From Actinomycetota bacterium (GTDB lineage: Bacteria > Actinomycetota > Thermoleophilia > BMS3ABIN01): a stretch of DNA of 64,000 nucleotides. Shown piece after piece: positions 61,874-64,000 of this stretch; within the stretch, counting starts at the first letter, position 1, and the number at the start of each line of letters is the position of its first letter. Where the stretch lies: NCBI GenBank assembly GCA_016235065.1, contig JACRMB010000002.1, positions 124,001-188,000 on the forward strand. The letters are read 5' to 3'. The translations under genes were made by a program, and so were the position numbers. Below the pieces are notes generated by a model. It saw only the letters and a program-made list of their open reading frames with translations, was not told the origin of the DNA and searched no databases.

Positions 61874-63028
61874 ATGATCAAGAAATTCCTGATGACTCCG
61901 GGACCGACCCAGATACCTTCCGAGGTGCTGCTGGCGTCGGCCCAGCCGATCATCCATCACCGCACGGGCGCCTACTCAGACCTGTTCGCCCGCGTCAATG
62001 AGAACCTCAAGTACGTCTACCAGACGCAGAACGAAGTCATCTCTTTCGCCTCGTCGGGCACCGGTGCCATGGAATCAGCCGTGGTCAACCTCTGTTCGCC
62101 TGGTGATAAGGTGCTCATCGCCTCCTGCGGCAAGTTCGGCGAGCGCTGGCGAGACCTCTCACAGGTCTACGGCCTTGATTATGATTACCGCGAATACGAG
62201 TGGGGGACAGCTGTGATCCCGGGCGATATCGAGGCGGCTCTTGCCGCCGACCCGGACATCAAGGCGGTCTTCGTCACCCACAGTGAGACTTCGACCGGCG
62301 TGGTCAACGACATGGAGGCCATCGGCGCCGCCGTGGCCAAATCCGATGCCGTGCTGGTTTCCGATTCAATCAGCGGCATGGGCTCGTCCGAGATCAAGAC
62401 CGACGCCTGGGGCATCGACGTGGTAGTCGCCGGTTCCCAGAAAGCTTTGATGATCCCGCCGGGGCTGGCCTTCGTCAGTGTCAGCGCCAAGGCCTGGGCT
62501 CTGGTGGAGAAGTCCACCCTTCCCAAGTATTACTTCGACTGGACCAAGGCCCGCAAGGCCCTGGCCCAGGACAAGCCGACAACCGCTTTCACTCCGGCAG
62601 TATCGCTGGTCGTCGGCCTCGACAAGGCACTTTCCATGATCCGTGAAGAGGGTCTGGATAACCTGTTCCAGCGGCATATCACCCTGGGCCGGGCCACCCG
62701 CGCCGCGGTCAAGGGCCTCGGCCTGACCCTGTTCTCGCCCGATGATGACCGCTGCAGCTCGGTGACATCGGTGCTGGTCCCCGAGGGAGTCGACGAGGGC
62801 AAATTGCGCACCCTGACCCGCGACAAATACGGAGTGCAGATGGCCGGCGGCCAGGGGCATATCAAGGGCAAGATCTTCCGCATCGGACATTGCGGCTATT
62901 ACAACTACACTGACATCATCGTCGCCATCACGGCGCTGGAGCTGGCCCTGAAGGAACTGGGGCATCCGGTAGAACTCGGCTCCGGGGTATCCAAGGCGCA
63001 GGCGGTGTTCGGGGAGGAGATGGTTTGA
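61874..63028 (+). CDS. Class V aminotransferase (alanine-glyoxylate / serine-pyruvate type)
   Basis: A 384-residue PLP enzyme. MTPGPTQIPSEVLLASAQPIIHHRT at the N-terminus, FASSGTGAMESAVVNL, the PLP aspartate region LVSDSISGMGSSEIKTDAWGIDVVVAGSQKALMIPPG with the Schiff-base lysine in GSQKAL, and a C-terminal KIFRIGHCGYYNYTDI. It directly precedes and overlaps serA. In several bacteria and archaea such enzymes replace phosphoserine aminotransferase or make glycine or serine, so serine metabolism is the likely role. Confidence 0.93.
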   Translation: MIKKFLMTPGPTQIPSEVLLASAQPIIHHRTGAYSDLFARVNENLKYVYQTQNEVISFASSGTGAMESAVVNLCSPGDKVLIASCGKFGERWRDLSQVYGLDYDYREYEWGTAVIPGDIEAALAADPDIKAVFVTHSETSTGVVNDMEAIGAAVAKSDAVLVSDSISGMGSSEIKTDAWGIDVVVAGSQKALMIPPGLAFVSVSAKAWALVEKSTLPKYYFDWTKARKALAQDKPTTAFTPAVSLVVGLDKALSMIREEGLDNLFQRHITLGRATRAAVKGLGLTLFSPDDDRCSSVTSVLVPEGVDEGKLRTLTRDKYGVQMAGGQGHIKGKIFRIGHCGYYNYTDIIVAITALELALKELGHPVELGSGVSKAQAVFGEEMV

Positions 63029-64000
63029 GCGCAGCTAGCAGGAGTAAAAGCGCGAGCAAGGGCAAGGGCGCCACGGCGGCGAAAAAGTCCGCGGTAAAAA
63101 AGTCTACGGCGAAGAAGTCAGCGGCAGCCGCAAAGGCGAAGAAGCCCGCGACAAAAAAGTCAGCGGTGAAAAAGACTTCAGTGAAGAAATCCGCGGCATC
63201 AAAAGCCGCAAAGCCGCTCGTCCTGGTCAAGGAGAAGATCGCCCAGAGCGGCATCGATCTGCTCAAGAAGGAATTCAACGTCGACGTCCGGCTGGACATG
63301 GACCAGGCCCAGCTCAAGAAGGAGATCGGTAAATACAACGCCATCATCATCCGCAGTTCCACCCGGATGACAAAGGAGATCATCGAAGCCGCTGACAACC
63401 TCAAGGTCATCGGCCGCGCCGGTATCGGCGTCGACAACGTGGACGTCAAGGCGGCCACCAAGAAGGGCATCATCGTCGCCAATGCCCCCCAGAGCAACAT
63501 CGTCGCGGCGGCGGAGCACACCATCGGCCTGTTGCTGGCCCAGAGCCGCAATATCGCCCAGGCCAACAGCTCGCTCAAGGACGGCAAGTGGGAGCGCTCA
63601 AGCTTCGGCGGAGTCGAAGTAGCCGACAAGGTGCTTGGCGTCATCGGCTTCGGCCGCATCGGCGTGCTTGTCGCCCAGCGTGCCCGCGGCCTGAAAATGA
63701 AAGTGATAGCTTACGACCCCTTCGTCAGCGCCGCCCGCTTTGAGGAACTCGGCGTCGAGGGCGCTGACAAGATAGATGACCTTTACAAGCAGGCGGACTT
63801 CATCACCGTCCACCTTCCCAAGAGCCCCGAGACCGAAGGTTTCGTCGACGAGGCTGCCTTTAAAAAGATGAAGAAGGGCGTCCGTATCATCAACTGCGCC
63901 CGTGGCGGCATCGTCAAGGAAGAAGCCCTGGTCAAGGCGCTCAAGTCAGGCAAGGTCGCCGGCGCCGCCATCGACGTCTTCGTCAAGGAGCCGCCGGTAG
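63025..64000 (+). CDS. serA: D-3-phosphoglycerate dehydrogenase with lysine-rich N-terminal tail (3' end cut)
   Basis: The frame is open from a TTG at 63025 to the window end (about 325 residues seen). GGAGGAG at 63012-63018 is ideally placed for this start, which overlaps the aminotransferase stop. Residues 1-63 are an unusual tail made of K, A and S, with repeated KKSA/KKST units like histone H1 or AlgP tails. The enzyme proper begins at KPLVLVKEKIAQSG: GRAGIGVDNVDVKAATKKG, the NAD-binding GVIGFGRIGVLVAQRA, and NCARGGIVKEEALVKAL with the catalytic arginine. It makes 3-phosphohydroxypyruvate, the first step of serine synthesis. Any C-terminal regulatory domains lie outside the window. Confidence 0.94.
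   Translation, partial: MSAASRSKSASKGKGATAAKKSAVKKSTAKKSAAAAKAKKPATKKSAVKKTSVKKSAASKAAKPLVLVKEKIAQSGIDLLKKEFNVDVRLDMDQAQLKKEIGKYNAIIIRSSTRMTKEIIEAADNLKVIGRAGIGVDNVDVKAATKKGIIVANAPQSNIVAAAEHTIGLLLAQSRNIAQANSSLKDGKWERSSFGGVEVADKVLGVIGFGRIGVLVAQRARGLKMKVIAYDPFVSAARFEELGVEGADKIDDLYKQADFITVHLPKSPETEGFVDEAAFKKMKKGVRIINCARGGIVKEEALVKALKSGKVAGAAIDVFVKEPPV

Overview
The window is about 64 kb of GC-rich bacterial chromosome and is almost fully coding. Several traits point to a deep-branching, high-GC Gram-positive lineage (Actinomycetota-like), probably known mainly from environmental assemblies. These are a GuaB3-type IMP-dehydrogenase relative, PdxS/PdxT vitamin B6 synthesis, a yebC-ruvC-ruvA-ruvB block beside queA/tgt/yajC/secD/secF, many GTG/TTG starts, and several genes with a -10 box 6-7 bases upstream of the start codon and no Shine-Dalgarno site (leaderless style). 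Queuosine genes and a cell-surface multicopper oxidase argue against a typical Streptomyces- or Mycobacterium-like genome. The taxonomic call is an inference. I found no rRNA, tRNA or CRISPR array.

Layout. 1-6.2 kb: radical-SAM and glycosyltransferase genes (two B12-type radical SAM enzymes, one SPASM-type, a GT2 and a GT-C enzyme), probably making a surface glycan or lipid. 6.6-9.8 kb: an ASKHA-fold protein, signal peptidase I and endonuclease IV, closed by a perfect palindromic terminator. 9.9-24 kb: large secreted proteins (a toroid-fold carbohydrate-active-like protein, a parallel beta-helix protein and a multicopper oxidase) interleaved with an RpiR-type regulator, guaB3 and pdxST. 24-29.5 kb: an accessory island with a frameshifted ORF6N gene, a single-chain type IIG restriction-modification enzyme, an Mrr-type nuclease and a Fic protein. 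30-32.9 kb: yebC and ruvCAB. 33-36.2 kb: a secreted double beta-propeller protein. 36.2-46.2 kb: a DUF3048 protein, queH-queA, a secreted caspase-like protease, tgt, then yajC, a SpoIIE-like phosphatase, a P-loop protein, secD, secF and a GAP-family membrane protein. 46.4-48.5 kb: a coiled-coil protein and an ABC1/UbiB kinase. 48.7-56.7 kb: a signalling cluster (diguanylate cyclase, PAS histidine kinase, two single-domain response regulators and a large hybrid kinase). 56.9-64 kb: ilvD-ilvB-ilvN-ilvC, a class V aminotransferase and serA, supplying branched-chain amino acids and serine.

The strongest candidate for something undescribed is a four-repeat extracellular cassette. Each repeat is about 100 residues and is marked by a W-x-W-Y-D box, an N-W-[VI]-L/M-x-A-N-P box and an A-S-Q-R-[VI] box. 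The cassette occurs in three otherwise unrelated secreted proteins (9869-13000, 19310-23899, 33070-36186), attached to a toroid enzyme-like domain, a multicopper oxidase and a double propeller. Repeats 1 to 4 match in order between proteins. In the first protein the attached domain is clearly more AT-rich than the cassette, which suggests a resident surface module that captures foreign catalytic domains.

Other points to follow up: a type IIG enzyme whose specificity region is AT-rich inside a GC-rich frame; a hybrid kinase with a CxxCH haem motif in its sensor and a degenerate GGDEF domain that keeps an RxxD inhibitory site, lying near an intact diguanylate cyclase; a serA with a lysine/alanine-rich histone-H1-like N-terminal tail; a secreted caspase-like protein between queA and tgt; and a dispersed intergenic repeat that pairs a GGGGGACACAT box with a GC-rich hairpin.
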